Of a stretch of DNA of 64,000 nt, positions 1 through 56,219 are shown piece after piece (the stretch's first letter is position 1; each line of letters starts with the position of its first letter). Source of the DNA: Artemia franciscana (taxonomy: Eukaryota; Arthropoda; Branchiopoda; Anostraca; Artemiidae). The position numbers and the translations under genes are program-made. The notes beneath the pieces are model-generated. The model had not been told where the DNA came from. It did not search any database and worked only from the letters and a program-made list of their open reading frames with translations. The DNA lies in NCBI RefSeq assembly GCF_032884065.1, contig NC_088863.1, forward strand, positions 58,780,628 through 58,844,627, given 5' to 3'.

Positions 1-274
1 CAAGTATGCAAATAAAAATATTCGGGTCATTGAAATAAAGGGGATGTTGAACTAACCGATGGGAAGCCGTTTTTCATTTTAAAGTAATGAATAAATTTAG
101 GTTGGATAAATTTACTAAACTGCATAGCTAAAATTAATCAGCCAACACAAAAACCTGTTTCAAATACATCCCGTAATGCTGTACAATAAACAGACAACTG
201 GGAATGAAAAGAGAGCACAAGTAGAGGCGAAAGCTGACGTAATTTAATCAAATAATGGTTCATTAAAAAAAACT

Positions 275-280
275 TTTATT
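275..280 (-). terminator. Candidate polyadenylation signal of the minus-strand gene
   Basis: AATAAA on the minus strand, about 40 nt downstream of the stop codon of the terminal exon and followed by a T-rich stretch. In AT-rich DNA this hexamer is common, so the evidence is positional only. Confidence 0.4.
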
Positions 281-319
281 AATATTTTTTTAACTCAATT
301 AAGCAAAAAATAATAAGAT

Positions 320-44427
<44,108 letters not shown>

Positions 44428-44449
44428 ACCAACAATTGAACAATATTCT

Positions 44450-45200
44450 AGAAAAAGAATAATCAGTTATGAGTCCATAAAAATCAAAAGAGTTATTATA
44501 ACCTTCACACTGAAATGTCTAAATGATATAGTTATACATATGGCCATTTTAAATGTCTATTTCCATTTAGAACTTCATACTAAAAAGATTAAACTCCCTG
44601 GAAGCCATTTTCCTGGGTAGGTGTGCTTGGTAGAAATTAGAAAGAGCCTTCCTGACCCTCATCTTTGGGTGTGATCTAACTCAGACCCTAAAACTACAGA
44701 GGTGCATCAGTTCTGAGGGTGCAACAAAGATTTCGAAGAACTGAAAATCAAAGCATTTATTCAAGTTTTGCATTAAATGTTCAATTGATCCAAGACAAAA
44801 CAGCATAAATTTATCATTTACAAAAATTCTTATAGTTTAGGTTTAAATATCTATTTTCATAGGACACTCAATACTAAATCTTTGATGTAAAATTTTTTTT
44901 CACAAATCAAAGTAGATAAAATTTTCACCACAATAGCCCCTATGGATAGACTCAGGGAAGGAATAGAAGGTAATTTTCTTTCTCTATGATATCAACATAT
45001 TGCAAGAATTTTACAAAAATATGAAAAATACATAAAATTGGCATATATTGGTCTAAAATGTTTATTTTTCAAGCACAATGTCACACCTTGATTCCTGAGC
45101 AAAAGAATATATTCAGTCAACTGCTCCCAAATTTTGACTGTTTGCACCTATGATAGTGATGATAGCACTTTGGTTGTCCAACAATTTAACAATAGGCTAT
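44450..45200. other. Region upstream of exon 1
   Basis: No promoter motif or upstream exon could be supported. AT-rich. Confidence 0.3.
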
Positions 45201-45815
45201 AGCAAAAGAAAAAGACTTTCAACAACCAATATATTTTTCAAAAAATGCAAATCTTTCTTCTCACAAAAAGTAATTAAATATTTTTAAATGAAAGAAATAT
45301 TGTTCAATCTCCCTCCACTCCAAACAGAAAGTTAAAACTACAGAACAGAAGAACAATAAAAATCTACCGGCCTGTTGGGAATTATTCACCTGAGTTAGGA
45401 AAGAGAGGGGCTAACTATCTTCCCTAAAATGTTTACAAAATCCAAGGTTAAATTTTGTATTTTAGGGGAGGGCTGGGTGGCTGAAGTCTGATCAGAGTTG
45501 GAGAAACAACTGCACCTCAATAATTTCACGAATTAGTGAATAAAAAAGGCTTTCAACAACCAAAGATTTAAAAGAGAATAGAAATTGTTCTTCTCCTGAA
45601 AAATAATCAATTTGTTTCAATCCCCCTCCAACCTGAAAAGTGTCAAAACTACAGGACAAGAGAATAATAGAAATCTACCTACCTGCTGAGTTACACAAAT
45701 CCATTCGGAAGAAGATGGGCTAACTACCTCTCCTAAGATTCTCAGAAAATTTGAGATTAAATTTGTGTTTTTTGAGAAGACAGGGTGGTTGAATTTGAAG
45801 TCTGATCATTGTTGC
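45200..45815. repeat. Two-copy tandem repeat (~340 bp unit)
   Basis: GACTTTCAACAACCAA.. CAATCTCCCTCCACTCC.. AATAAAAATCTACCGGCCTG.. GGCTAACTATCTTCCCTAAA.. GTCTGATCAGAGTTG (45207-45500) recurs in the same order at 45547-45813 with about 75-80 percent similarity by eye. Confidence 0.7.
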
Positions 45816-45819
45816 TAAC

Positions 45820-47655
45820 CATGACCCACAACAACCAAAAGCTCATTTTTTTAAACTACTTAGACAGAAAAAAAAAAAATCAAATTGTAGCTTATCCAGG
45901 AATAGAAACTATTATTTCAATTAATATCAATAGTAAAATGTTATTTTGAAAACAAATTTACAAAAACTTTTTACACTTTTTTGCCAAATAATTTTCTTTT
46001 TCCTAAAATGGTAGCCCCAAGAAGCAGGAATAACAAAAGTATGATTTCTTTTAGAAAGCAATGAATTTTTTGCAGTAATGAAGCAGAAAAAGTACAAAAA
46101 TACATTAAAAAGTACAAAGATACATTTTTGTAAGTTGTTTTAACTAAAGATCTAAAAAAAATTTTAACTTTGTCCAGTTTCCCAAAATTTCTATTTATAT
46201 CATATAGGACAGCGTTCTTTTGTAGTTTTTATCTTCTAGCTTCTCAAGGCCAGGAGAATATACCCTGTGGACTTTTTCACTGACAAAATTCTAGATTTTT
46301 AATTGGGAAAACTAAAGAGGGATTAGAGGTAAAACCTAAATATTGACAATTCTTCATTTTAACAGAGACTTGTGTTACTTGTTTATCTTCATTACCTTGA
46401 AACTAAAATCTTTGTGTAATGTTTACTTTGTATATTTTAAAACCTAACAACAATCCAAAATTAATTAGAAAACAAAGTTTTTCTGGTGGAAGTAAAGAGC
46501 AAAGATAAAACTTCAAAAGAACAATAAATATTGCTTTGCAGTTATTACAACATATATCTGAAATACATATATTTACAATGACGGTTCTAACAAACTGACA
46601 GGTAATATTTCCCAAAATTGCCAGAATTTTGAAAAACTAGTGCTTTACTAAAATCCTACTTGAGGTTTTGAGAGAAATAAAATTGTATACTAAGATTTAA
46701 TTAATTTATAACTGATTAAAGATTACTAACAGCCTTATAAATTAGTGTTTTATTTTATGCATGGTGCTAAAAGACTTTTCTGATCCTAGTTGTGTTTTGT
46801 TGTGTCGATTTTGTGTTTTCAGTAAGTTCTTGGTTTTTCAAAATTTGGAAAATATTACAAGTCAGTTTATTTGAATCAATATTCCAGTTACACACAGCAC
46901 AATCTGCAAAGCAACAATTTTTTTTGTCTCAAGTTTCATCTTTTCTATTTACTTCACTAGAAAAAACTTGTCTTTTTTAAGTAATTATGAGGAAAACCTT
47001 GTCTCTAATACAAAAGGAAAGTCCCAAATATTTCTAGAGGTTTACTTCTGCTAGAAATCCTAACTGTTATACCATTCCTGACCTTGCAAATGATGGTGAA
47101 ACAACTTATCATCTTTGGATAATGTTATCAAAAGCTAAGTTTACATTTTGTCCACAAAAAATTCTTGCACATCCATCCCTGAAAATCCATAATAGAATTT
47201 AAAACTCAAGGCCCAATATGCCAATAAATAAACAAAACATTTTGCTAATCTTGCTAAACTTGACACTCCTTATGTTATCTTGGAATTTTTATTCTCATCC
47301 TCTGAGCAGCCTCTTCTAGGTTACTTTCTGATTGGAAAATGTACTATGGTACTTCAATTTATAAAAAAGACCCAAAGACAATGCTGAAAATTACTATCAC
47401 AAGGTTGAAAGCTTCAGATTTAGATGCTTCTATCATATGACAGATAAAGAACTTTATATCCCATTGAACCCAATTTATGGTTTTCAATTTTTGTGGTGTT
47501 TCAAACTTCTCCTCCTCCACAACCACCTTAAGTGGTGCTTTTAGGGTATTATTTTTGGTCCGAACCTCTACATAATCAACGCACCAAATCTTCTGATAAA
47601 CCTTCTTACTCTCATTGCACATAATTAAAACCTAGCTGGTTAAAAAAAAACTGTC
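45820..47655. other. AT-rich intergenic stretch, no feature
   Basis: No supported exon, RNA or repeat family; small open frames lack domain evidence. Confidence 0.35.
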
Positions 47656-47659
47656 CTTT

Positions 47660-48625
47660 ATAACCAGTAATCAAACCCAAATGAGCTTAAGATTCTTGAA
47701 AATGAATTAATAAATGGCTCCCAGTCTTCAATTTTATTAAATACCATGTGATCCACTTTGGCAATGGTAATTGCAAATATCACCTTCAAGGCAACCTTGT
47801 TTCTCCATTTACTGAAAAAAACATATCCTATATCCATTGTTGATGACAAACCTAAATTTAGCAACCATGCTGTGACTATATTTGAACACTATCAAATAAA
47901 AAATCCTTTGGATAGGAAAGAAGAAAGATTTCCCAGAACCAAAGCTTACAATAGTAGACAAAACAGGATCAACAATACTTTTAGAGCTTGTAGACTCTGA
48001 ACAAGGTCTTGGCATCATAATTGACTCCCAGCTCAAGTTCCATGGTCAAACTGAGAAGAAAGTTGCCAAAGCTACTCAATTAGTTGGTTTAATTAGACAA
48101 AGGTTCAAAGATCTTGATAAGCACACTTTTACCAAACTCTACAAAGGACTTGTCTGATCAACCATTGAGTACAGAAAACTCATCTTTGGTCCCAACTATA
48201 AAATAGATTCTGCTGAAGTTGAGAAAGTACAAAGAAAAGCAACAAAGATTCTCTCAGGACTCAAAGATCTAAGCTATGAAGACTGACTATGCCAACTACA
48301 GCTACCCTCTTTAAAATATAGATGTCAATGTGGAGATCATATACAAATTTACAAGGAAAAGAACAACCTGGAGAAACTTAGCTTTGAAAATTACTTTCAG
48401 CCTGCTAAAGTTAAAACTACAAGAGGCCATCCATATAAGGTTTTCAAACCAGTGACTTGGAACAGAGCAAGAGCAAATTTTTGGAGCATCAGAGTAATTG
48501 ACAATTAGAACTCCCTCCCTCTAACAGTTGTGAAGCCCAAGACCCTAAATTGCTTCAAAAATAGACTTGATTGATTCTGGAGAGAACATTTATATTCACA
48601 TGACTGCTGGAACAAGACTTTAACT
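47660..48625 (+). pseudogene. LINE reverse transcriptase, distal part (broken)
   Basis: Plus strand, several frames: INKWLPVFNFIKYHVIHFGN and GNCKYHL (the post-YxDD KCxxxHFG motif), SEQGLGIIIDSQLKFHGQTE, VAKATQLVGLIRQRFKDLDK, FTKLYKGLV then STIEYRKLIFGPNYK, AEVEKVQRKATKILSGLKDL and LPSLKYRCQCGDHI. These are the thumb and C-terminal segments of a Jockey/CR1-like LINE. Multiple stops. Confidence 0.75.
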
Positions 48626-48659
48626 CTGAACTCAAATAAAAAAAAAACACAGGAAGCTA

Positions 48660-49225
48660 ACCATCCATTTAGAGAGTGTCTGACAGGGTGGCTGGTTAGG
48701 CTCTGATTGAGCCTTTTCCCTATAGACACTTGATCCTGTAAGTAAATGGTGTAAGTATACCACCCTCTACTTTTCATCAGCACATGGAAAATTTCAACCT
48801 GGCATCAGGTTGAGATGTCTTTGGTAAATCATCTTCTTTTTTTAAGAACAAAGTCCCAGAAAAAGTGCAATACAGAGCATCCAAACATTCCAGAGCATCT
48901 CAAACATTTCACCCTTACATACTGAGCTTGAATATGATTTCAAGCTTCAAAATTGCACCAAAAGATACCCTCCCGCTCATCTTATGTAGAACAACTAGCA
49001 GACATTTGAAGGAGCTTCTAATGGATGCCAATAGAGAAAGAAGCCAATTATCAAGCCCAAAACTAGCCAATCTAAGTAACAAACTCTCAGAAGATGCAGT
49101 GTCCATTGAATCTCCAAACATGTTCAAGCACAACATTGAAAGAGAGTGGCTACATAGAGTTCCTCCACAACTGGGAGAGGCTTGAGTCTTCAATCAGAGC
49201 CTAACCAGCCACCAGACAGAAAATA
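48660..49225. repeat. Foldback unit with 22-bp inverted repeats around a short open frame
   Basis: TGGCTGGTTAGGCTCTGATT + GA at 48689-48710 is repeated as its exact reverse complement at 49190-49211. Flanking bases (TGTCTGACAGGG and CCAGACAGAA) extend the similarity imperfectly. The enclosed plus-strand frame (48865-49185) ends ..LSNKLSEDAVSIESPNMFKH and may be another LINE C-terminus. Confidence 0.7.
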
Positions 49226-49539
49226 ATATATTGTGAGAGCCTAACAAAAGTTGTCATTAAACATTACAAGAATAGAAATCTTTAACTTTCTCCAAGTTGT
49301 GACTTAGGATAATATTGAAGAACAAATATTGTTCAAAGAGAATCATTCTATAGGATATTGAAGTGATTTTCTCCTAGGATAATAGACAGGAAATTGTTGA
49401 TGTCTGTACCTTCAGTAGTGGTGTTTGCTGTGCTTCTCCTTAATGGTTGTTTAGTGAATTGTACACCTGTGATTGCATGGGTCAATAAAATTTGTCATTT
49501 CTGGTAAGTCAAATTAGGCTTTTTCTCCTATTTCTCATG

Positions 49540-50532
49540 TGTTCAATAATAAAGCAAGAGGGTACTTACAGCTAGAGAATCTTAGCATCACTCCAGAACA
49601 TGCACCAAATATTTCTGACCTACAGTGAAGTCTTGATATAATTGGAAACTCAGTTAATCAACAACAATAGCACTCATAAGGAAATGATTAAGGAGGTAAA
49701 AGATTTAAAAAGAAAATTCTTGGACTCTAGCCTCAGCAAAGAAAGACTAGGAAAGGAATAAAAAGTTAATGTGATTATTTACAACTTGAAGTCCCTTCTA
49801 AACCCCCCAATTCCTTAGTAGATGAGTTACTGGAACTCATCCCAACCTCCTTGCCCAATTTTTCATTACATCATTGGAATGCAAAGATGTGTCAGCATAA
49901 AAACCCCTCAGAAAACCTGTGTGCCTGACATCACTAGTCAGTAAACTTTGTGAAGGATGTAAAAGAGATAGAATATTGAATCATGTATAACAGAGCAATA
50001 TGATAATCATGACCAACATGGGTTCCTACTGACAAAAGCTGTACAACACAATTATTAGAAATGTTCAATAGCCTTAGTTCATCTGAGAGCTTTGAGGTGT
50101 GTCGATGATTGGACACAAGTCCTGGAAGTGGGTCACAGCATCCTGACAGTAATATCTGATGTTGAAAAATCTTTAGAAATCATATTGCATGCAAATCTAA
50201 TGGATGAACTTCAACAGTACTATTTGCCAAGACAAATAATATTCTGGATAGAATCATTCCTCAAAAATCAAATGTCAAACATTAGAGAGAGTGACAGCAT
50301 TTAAAATCCAGCAAAAGTGATAAGCAGGTTGATACAAGCTAATGTGATCAGTCCTCTCCTCTTTATACTCTTTATCAACAAAATCAATAGAAATATCATC
50401 AGCACTACCAAAATCTATACAGAGGACACAAAACTCAATATGGTTTATTTCATTTCAAGATATAGCCTAGCAGCACTACAAAGACATTGTATCTTAACTG
50501 AACATCTCCAGAGCATAGACTTTCAGGGATGA
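49540..50532 (+). pseudogene. LINE reverse transcriptase, proximal part (broken)
   Basis: RKPVCLTSLVSKLCEGCKRD (RPISLTS motif), then VDDWTQVLEVGHSILTVISD and VEKSLEIILHANLMDEL (motif A with D-x-E-K in place of D-x-x-K-A-F), ANVISPLLFILFINKINRNI (motif B) and TKIYTEDTKLNM (degraded YADD). Plus strand; the 3' side is cut by a foldback element at 50525. Confidence 0.75.
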
Positions 50533-50894
50533 GACTAAAGGCTAAAGTATGTACTGGGAAGGTATTTTGAAGTACCCACCTCTACTCCTTCTAGAGGGCC
50601 CTGATCTTTAAAAACATGTGTTATAAAAGTGAAACCTTGCAAAATAGATCTTCTGCTTGAATGAAGTATAACAAATTATTTTCAGCTTCATAACTTTGCT
50701 CAATCCCAACTTATAAGGTTTTAAAGATATGCAAATATATTTCCTATTAGAGTAAAATATTGTTTTGTCAAAATTTCAATAGGTATAGACTTGTCATGTA
50801 GGCAAAATTCAGAGCCCTATAGAGGGAGAAGGAGTGGAAGTGGGTACTTCAAAATACCTTCCAGGGATATACTTTAGCCTTTAGACCCATCCCT
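50525..50894. mobile_element. MITE/foldback element with ~80-bp terminal inverted repeats
   Basis: AGGGATGAGACTAAAGGCTA + AAGTATGTACTGGG and GGTATTTTGAAGTACCCACC (from 50525) are repeated as the reverse complement ending at 50894 (GGTGGG-like TGGGTACTTCAAAATACCTT, CTTTAGCCTTTAGACCCATC). The ~200-bp centre is AT-rich with no open frame. No clear target-site duplication. It interrupts the preceding LINE remnant. Confidence 0.8.
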
Positions 50895-51017
50895 TAAAGT
50901 TTCATTTTCCAAACCTAACCCCTTTCCAAGATAGTCAAAGTCAATCAACTGGAATTTTACTGAACATAAATCATAGATTAGGGTAGAGAGACCTTTACCC
51001 TTGGTTTAAATTACAAA

Positions 51018-51106
51018 CCCAGATAGACACTGACACAGAGAAACACAACTTTGATGAATCAAATAACAACCATCTAGAGAGTGATGATACAGGGACATCA
51101 GGTAAT
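51018..51106 (+). other. Weak candidate exon (acidic)
   Basis: An open frame IDTDTEKHNFDESNNNHLES then DDTGTS sits between ...AAACCCAG and GGTAATG. The polypyrimidine tract is poor and the GGACATCAGGTAATG donor segment is duplicated 20 bp on. No domain. Confidence 0.2.
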
Positions 51107-51119
51107 GTATCAGGACATC

Positions 51120-52440
51120 AGGTAATGAGGATCATGTAAGTTATATATTCACTTTATATGAAAGCCATTAATACTGTTTGCACCAATTTTACCAGTTATA
51201 ATTTGGGCTGTAGGCCTATTTGCATATTAGAGGGGACGGGCGCAAACTGTAGCCTGAGAGGCCTATAATCCACCTTAATTAAAGGTAATAGAGGCTATAC
51301 TACAAAGGAGGGTAGTCTCTGTTCAGTAAAAAAAAAAATAGTGCCTTTACCTTTCCAAAACTTCTACAAGCTAAAACCCATTTTGATAATCCTTCTGCTT
51401 CTTCTAACAAGATTAAGAAAATTTTCCTCGATTTCTTTCCTTATTGTTTTCAATGAAGAAGTTAGCTGCACTGAACCCCTTAGATGGTATTAAAGATAAA
51501 TTAAAGATGGTAATAAAGCTCTTGTAGAAACTGTAAAGTTTCAAAATTTTCAATACGTATCTGTTACAAAAGTATACTATTAAAGAATGTTACTATAATG
51601 TTAGTAAAACTCTTTTATTCAAATTCAATCCCTATTTTATTTGACAGTAATCGGTGAAATGATGCACAATGTTATGTTCGTTAAAATTATCAGAGCGGCA
51701 TACTAGGAAGAAAAAGCACACTAACAACAAAACGACTATCCAGTTAGCTAGACTAAAATCGAAGCTTGTTAGGACTTTTTAATATTAATCTCGCCAAGCT
51801 TGAAACTGTTCATAGTTTGAAACCATAAATATTTTTGTGCGTTAATTTTATAATATTTTTATATTATTACATTAATGAATGTACTCAATTTCAAAGCAGC
51901 GCTATCCATGAATAGAAAAGTTTGTCTCGAAAGCCTTATAGCTTTTTTTGTTTCTGTAGTCCAAAATCTAAAGAGAAATTTAATTCAATTGGATATTGGC
52001 TAGAATGCTACTACGACGCAATCAAAGTAGGGTTGCAGAATATTTAATTGGCAAGGAAAAAAAACAGTTCAAGTGTCTTGCAACTATTTCTATAAGTATA
52101 ATAGGCTGTATGTAAAGATGTTTTAGCCTTTCTTCTTACTCTCTGTTTTGCTAGCATTAGCTAATCCTGTTCCATTAGTTTATAACCATTTTTGGTTTTA
52201 TTATAAAGCCTCTGAGAACCTCCAAAGGTATTCACAATCAAATCCATCAACAATGTAATGCTCGAAGACAAGACCGCAGAGGTAGAACGTTGAAGAAAAC
52301 ATTTTGCAAAGTTGCTAAACATTGAAAGTGTCGTCGACCCAACCTGAAAGTGTCTGCTCAGTAAATGAACATAAGAACATAACAGACTCTAATCCCCTTC
52401 AGTAGAAAAGACACAATATTTCCTCGGATATTAAAACACT
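51120..52440. other. Intergenic, no feature
   Basis: AT-rich sequence without supported exon or repeat. Confidence 0.35.
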
Positions 52441-52469
52441 ACAAAGCACCAAGAGCCTTGGGTATGACT

Positions 52470-53450
52470 GTCGAACGAAAAATGTAAGAAGGATCAAGGA
52501 TGTTGCTTCGGCTACATATGCTGTTCTTCCTTCTTTGGACAGCCAAACTGATTGCTCAAGAATGACAGGACGGGATAATCGAACATCATTGGAATCGCAA
52601 AGGCACTTTAGATACTTGCCCAAAATATAGGAATCACACTATTGTCAGTTCCCAGCAAACCATTTGTGATAATATTGCCCAATAAAAGTACCCTGTTCAA
52701 CTGTGGTTACAACCAGATTCAGCAACAAGCTTCATGGCTAACAAATCGCCGACCAGGCAAATACTCAATGTTTATCAGTTCGTCGAAACAGCCCACGAGT
52801 TCCAGCATATAGTACATATTTTCCGTATTGACTTTAGAGGATTTTTCGACTCTGTCAGCCGTGAGTCTCTTTGGCTGATATTAGAACGAGCAGGTATCCT
52901 TGAAAATAACCCTGCCATTTCAAGGTGCTCTAAACTGGTACACAAAACCACCTCCAAGTCAATAGAACTGAATCCTACTTTTTAAAACGAATACTGGTGT
53001 ATGGCAGAGCTGTGATGCTTCTCTAGAACTTTTGAATTTGGTGGTTGATTATGTTATGCCACAAATGACAGACCGGCTCTTCCTCTGACTAAAGTATGGT
53101 GGTGGAGTTTATTACCAATCGGGACACCGCAGATGATATTTCTCTGATATGCAATTCAACAGCTGAGCAAGTAGAAACCCTTAACACATTGCTATATGAA
53201 ATCTTAACAGTATGAATACCGGCAAAAACAAAAATAATTGTCGCTGGCACTACAGGAAATACCATCAACTCACCAGTATTCAACATAATAGGGCATTCTG
53301 CTGAAGCTGTCAAGTCATTCACCTACCTCGGTTTTGCCATCAATGACAGCTAATCCATTGAAACTGAAGTTCAGTAACTTATTGCTAGGGCTTTGTCGAT
53401 CGTGGCACAACTTTGCTATTCCGTTTGGCCAATGCCCAACATCAGCTGAC
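52470..53450 (+). pseudogene. LINE reverse transcriptase pseudogene (copy 1 of an inverted pair)
   Basis: Plus strand in several frames: DGIIEHHWNRKGTLDTCPKY (the WxxGxIxPIxKKG region), YRNHTIVSSQQT (NWRGITLLS region), FRIDFRGFFDSVSRESLWLI (motif A, with D), DASLELLNLVVDYVMPQMT (motif B region) and a later SFTYLGFAINDS (the FTYLGS motif). Stops and frameshifts throughout. Same broad clade as the fragment at 62.1-62.8 kb. Confidence 0.8.
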
Positions 53451-53459
53451 GAAAAAAAA

Positions 53460-55930
53460 ATATTGCTTATGTTTATGATGTCATAGATTCAGCACAAACA
53501 AAGTTCTTGACACATCGAAGGAGCCAGATGGTAAGATTTTTTCTCAAATACGCGGCTGATTTTTGCTCTTGTACTCTATAGCCCTCTTAGCTCTTAAAAA
53601 ATTTCTTTGGTTGGTATTTTAATTGTACTACCAAAGGAAAATCAACGTACCAATTCGCTTAAAGTTCTCTAGTACAATTATTTTCAAAGTTTGTTATAAA
53701 ATTTTGTCCAATAAATAAAAAGCTAGCTAAAATTTTGATTTATAACGAAAAAACACAAGAGATTACACAAAAATTAATTTAAAAAGCTTTTTCCCCAATA
53801 GTAGCGTTTTAAAGGAAAGCAAAAACCTACCTTAAATCCAAGACGATTAGACATTTAATACAATATAAAATTTAATATAGACGATAAAATTTAAATACGA
53901 GTAAATCAAGTGCAAAAAGAAAATAAATTGCTATTAATAAATAATTGAAACGTTAAACTCTTAAACTGAAAAGTTAAACTCAGAAAGAACAGGGAGTACC
54001 ACAAACAAGAGCTGGCGAACTCTCATGCCTTGCGAGGCTCTTAAGAATTTGCATCCACAAAAAAAAGAAAATTGAAAAGGCACCTAAAGTTTAATACGTT
54101 TTATGTGGATTTAGTTTAATTTTTTTTTTGTAGGCAAGGGGATTTGCGTCTGAAGGACCTTGCCCTCAACACAAGCACAAAAAAAAGTTCTGATCTACAG
54201 ATTTAAACGCTAGTTTCATGGTTTCTCTATTAGGGATATATTTTGGGACACAATCTTATATTTTGTAGGAGGGGTTCCAAAATTGTTGTCATCGGAACAA
54301 TTAGCAAAAAGGTTGAACTGAAGACAAAATGTATTTTAAACATTTAGTCTTTTATAATGTTAATTAACATAAAATTACTGAGACTTTCAAGAATGAATTT
54401 CAATATAAATTGTGGTCCATTTAATTAGTTCTGCTCATTTTTCTTAGTTACAATGAGGATTTTCCCGATGTTATGACAAAAAAAAAAACAACAACTCAAA
54501 GCTGGTACCAAGAATCGCGTTTTAACAAAGCAAAATTGACGCTCTGGCTTTCATGAGTCATAGGGGGTATAAGCTTTACATCTGTTTGTAGTAGCTTATT
54601 TTGGTCTTAACTTTAAATTGAATATTTATGGTAATTTCTGCTTGTTTTACGTTTCACTTACTTATTGATAGTGAGCTATGTTTATTGTATACTTGAACTA
54701 CCACTTGACTTTATTTCAGTTTGTATTAAGTTTTAGTAGGAACAGCTTCGAATGGTTTTGCAGAGCCCTTTCAGAATAGTTTATGAATGTTTCGGTCTGA
54801 AAAACAATAACGAGCCATAAAAAAAGCAGCACCCAGGAGCGAAATAGTCAATTATTTATTCTCTTGAGTGGTTGCTAATACCTCAAAAAGAAAAATCTGT
54901 TTACTCTTGATTAAGATTTTTGTATCCACAATGCATGAAAATTGGTATGGCACCTCAAGTGTCATAACATTTGTGTGATATGGTTAAACAGAAATTTCAA
55001 ATGCATCTCAGAATATTGGAACAGTGAAATTAATATAAGCAATTCAATAGGCCTTTCCGCAAATTCTCCATTTGTTATTGTTCTTAAGAAGAATCATAAA
55101 TCGTTGCAGAAAGTCGTTGCAAAATAGAATATTCCAACACAAATTAAATTTTGGTAACAATCAATTATATTCAGAAAAATCACTCTTTTTTTGGAAAACA
55201 GAACTTATACTACTGATTTAGAGGTAGAAAAATTAGTTTCTAGTTTTAAAGCACAATGAATTGTGTTGTTCACAAATTTCGGAGGCGTTCAGGCATATAT
55301 ACCTGAGTTCAGGTTATCGGCGTTCAGGTATATAAATAATTGTTTATAGGATCGTCCCTATTTTTAAATACCAACTAAATTAGTTGAATAGAAAATTCCT
55401 CCTGATGAGCCGTATTTTCTATTGCCTATAAGCGTATAATTTTGTATGACTTATTTTCTCTTTAGCCTAGCATTCTATGGTTTCTGAAAGCTTACTAATT
55501 CAAGAACAGGTTTTATTATTCTCCATCACAGGCAATGTTAAATATTTCGTGTTAGGCCTCATATGAAGGAAACTTGTTAATAAAAGAAACCAAGGTTCCT
55601 TATTTGGTGAAACTGTTGTTTAGAAGCTGTTTGCTCTATTTGAGAGTAGTTTAGTTAGGCTGATGAAAGTATCAGGAATGTATCCATAATCTTTATGAAC
55701 ATTTGTAATGATATTTATCCTCAATAGGCCTGGAAATACCAATGGGCTAACTAGGCTGATTCCTAAGAGCACAATAAACAGTCACCAAGCGATTTTTTCT
55801 TAACAAAAACTAGACCAATGTGGTTTAATGTCAAAGTGCTAGATGCACTTTTCCAAACCTTTAAATCTAGCCCTGTCACCCACCTTCTAATGTGAAAATA
55901 TAGGCTGTACCTGAATTGTATTTACGTTTG
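53460..55930. other. Intergenic, dispersed low-copy repeats only
   Basis: AT-rich. A block at 54560-54740 (TAAGCTTTACATCTGTTTGT.., ..CACTTACTTATTGATAGTGA) looks like a dispersed repeat. A duplicated GGCGTTCAGG..TATA block is at 55285-55340. No gene signal. Confidence 0.3.
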
Positions 55931-56215
55931 AACTGGCAGTATTGATTTTCAGGGATATCTGTTCATTCATGTATCAGTCAAAGAGACTCACTGCTGACAG
56001 AGTTGAAAAATCCTCTAAAGTAAATATGGACAATATGTACTAGCCTATATGCTGGAATTCATGGGCTATATCAACAAACTGATAAACAGTGGGTATTTGC
56101 CTGGTCAGAGATTTGTTGGCCATAAAGCTTGCTTGCTGAATCTGGTTGCACAAACCATTGATCTGGGTACTTTTATTGGGCAATATCATCATAAATAGAG
56201 CCCCAATCACGTATC
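55930..56215 (-). pseudogene. LINE reverse transcriptase fragment (copy 2, inverted)
   Basis: The reverse complement matches 52668-52930 almost continuously: GATATTGCCCAATAAAAGTA, CCAGATTCAGCAA, TGGCCAACAAATCTCTGACC, GAATTCCAGCATATAG, TTTAGAGGATTTTTCAACTC, TGTCAGCAGTGAGTCTCTTT. It covers RT motif A only and is broken on both sides. Confidence 0.85.
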
Positions 56216-56219
56216 ATAG

